Positions 27,932 through 28,053 of a stretch of DNA of 28,053 nt are shown in pieces. Numbering within the stretch: position 1 is the stretch's first letter; the number at the start of each line of letters is the position of its first letter. Both the position numbers and the translations under genes were made by a program. Source of the stretch: a virus; IMG/VR virus record IMGVR_UViG_3300012189_000009, positions 1 to 28,053 of that record, one strand, 5' to 3'. The notes under the pieces are model-generated. The model made no database searches. It saw nothing but the letters and a program-made list of their open reading frames with translations, and was not told where the DNA came from.

Positions 27932-28053
27932 CACCTTCGCCTCCTTCGATTGCGGATTATCCATTCGAAAACTGTCTGCACAGGTGGGGTGAAGCTCGTC
28001 TCGTCGGTCTCACGCATGTTCCCGCGGAAGAGCGGACGGTAAGTGACCTGCTG
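27931..28053 (-). CDS. 3' end of an unidentified gene (5' part outside window)
   Basis: Forty codons and a TGA that overlaps the next ATG (TGATG). The visible part reads QQVTYRPLFRGNMRETDETS and ends in VFEWIIRNRRRRR, a strongly basic tail. The coupling and position make it part of the virion operon. The rest of the gene and its identity lie beyond base 28053. Confidence 0.6.
   Translation of the reverse strand, partial: QQVTYRPLFRGNMRETDETSFTPPVQTVFEWIIRNRRRRR

Noticed and set aside
1-28053. CRISPR array, tRNA, integrase or attachment site
   Set aside because: No regularly spaced repeats, no cloverleaf-like sequence and no integrase/transposase motifs were noticed; the Cas4-like gene stands alone among recombination genes.

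Overview
This window reads as part of a tailed bacteriophage genome: a podovirus with a T7-like virion plan. It has no rRNA, tRNA, CRISPR array or transposase that I can see. The base composition looks moderately GC-rich by eye. A phage-carried outer-membrane protein of the small beta-barrel type common in Rhizobiales (start MRKFLLLSTLLATPAFSADL, then a CxWCGxYxGxxxGYG-type strand) points to an alphaproteobacterial, probably rhizobial-type, host. That host call is inference.

Layout. Bases 1-8459 (+ strand) form a tightly overlapping early/replication block. Six or seven very small ORFs come first. Then come a Cas4-like iron-sulfur PD-(D/E)XK nuclease, a Sak4/RecA-like ATPase, a PGDYG-type small protein, a probable ssDNA-binding protein, a 110-base gap packed with three hairpins, a DUF6378-like small protein, a UDG-like/3'-5' exonuclease fusion, a family A DNA polymerase and a DUF3987-like helicase/ATPase. 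The polymerase is split: Exo I and Exo II motifs are on the UDG fusion, Exo III and the polymerase motifs are on the next-but-one gene, and a 50-aa ORF lies between them.

Bases 8441-28053 (- strand) converge on that block and hold the virion and lysis genes, read from high to low coordinates. They are: the 3' end of an unidentified gene, an exported small beta protein, a 180-aa protein, a 17-aa Lys-Pro peptide, a 114-aa probable structural protein, a signal-peptide beta-helix protein, a T7-type tail fibre, eight small genes, a tail tubular A homologue, a tail tubular B/nozzle homologue, a gp13-like protein, a gp14-like internal virion protein, a 698-aa virion protein with an M15 peptidase domain, a 1787-aa giant virion protein with an internal twin-arginine-like segment, a holin-like membrane protein, a conserved small protein, the outer-membrane barrel and a membrane/coiled-coil protein. 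Most neighbouring genes overlap by 1-8 bases (ATGA, GTGA, TAATG, TGATG), so translation is probably coupled along both blocks.

Portal, major capsid, terminase and any phage RNA polymerase are not in the window; capsid and packaging genes would be expected beyond base 28053. The replication block looks self-sufficient for synthesis and recombination (polymerase, exonuclease, helicase, SSB, annealing/recombinase ATPase, nuclease). The virion block supplies tail, ejected proteins, a peptidoglycan-cutting activity and envelope-targeted proteins. The points most worth a second look are the split polymerase with its inserted ORF, the His at the polymerase position equivalent to E. coli Pol I Phe762, the triple-hairpin gap, and the set of phage proteins carrying export signals.
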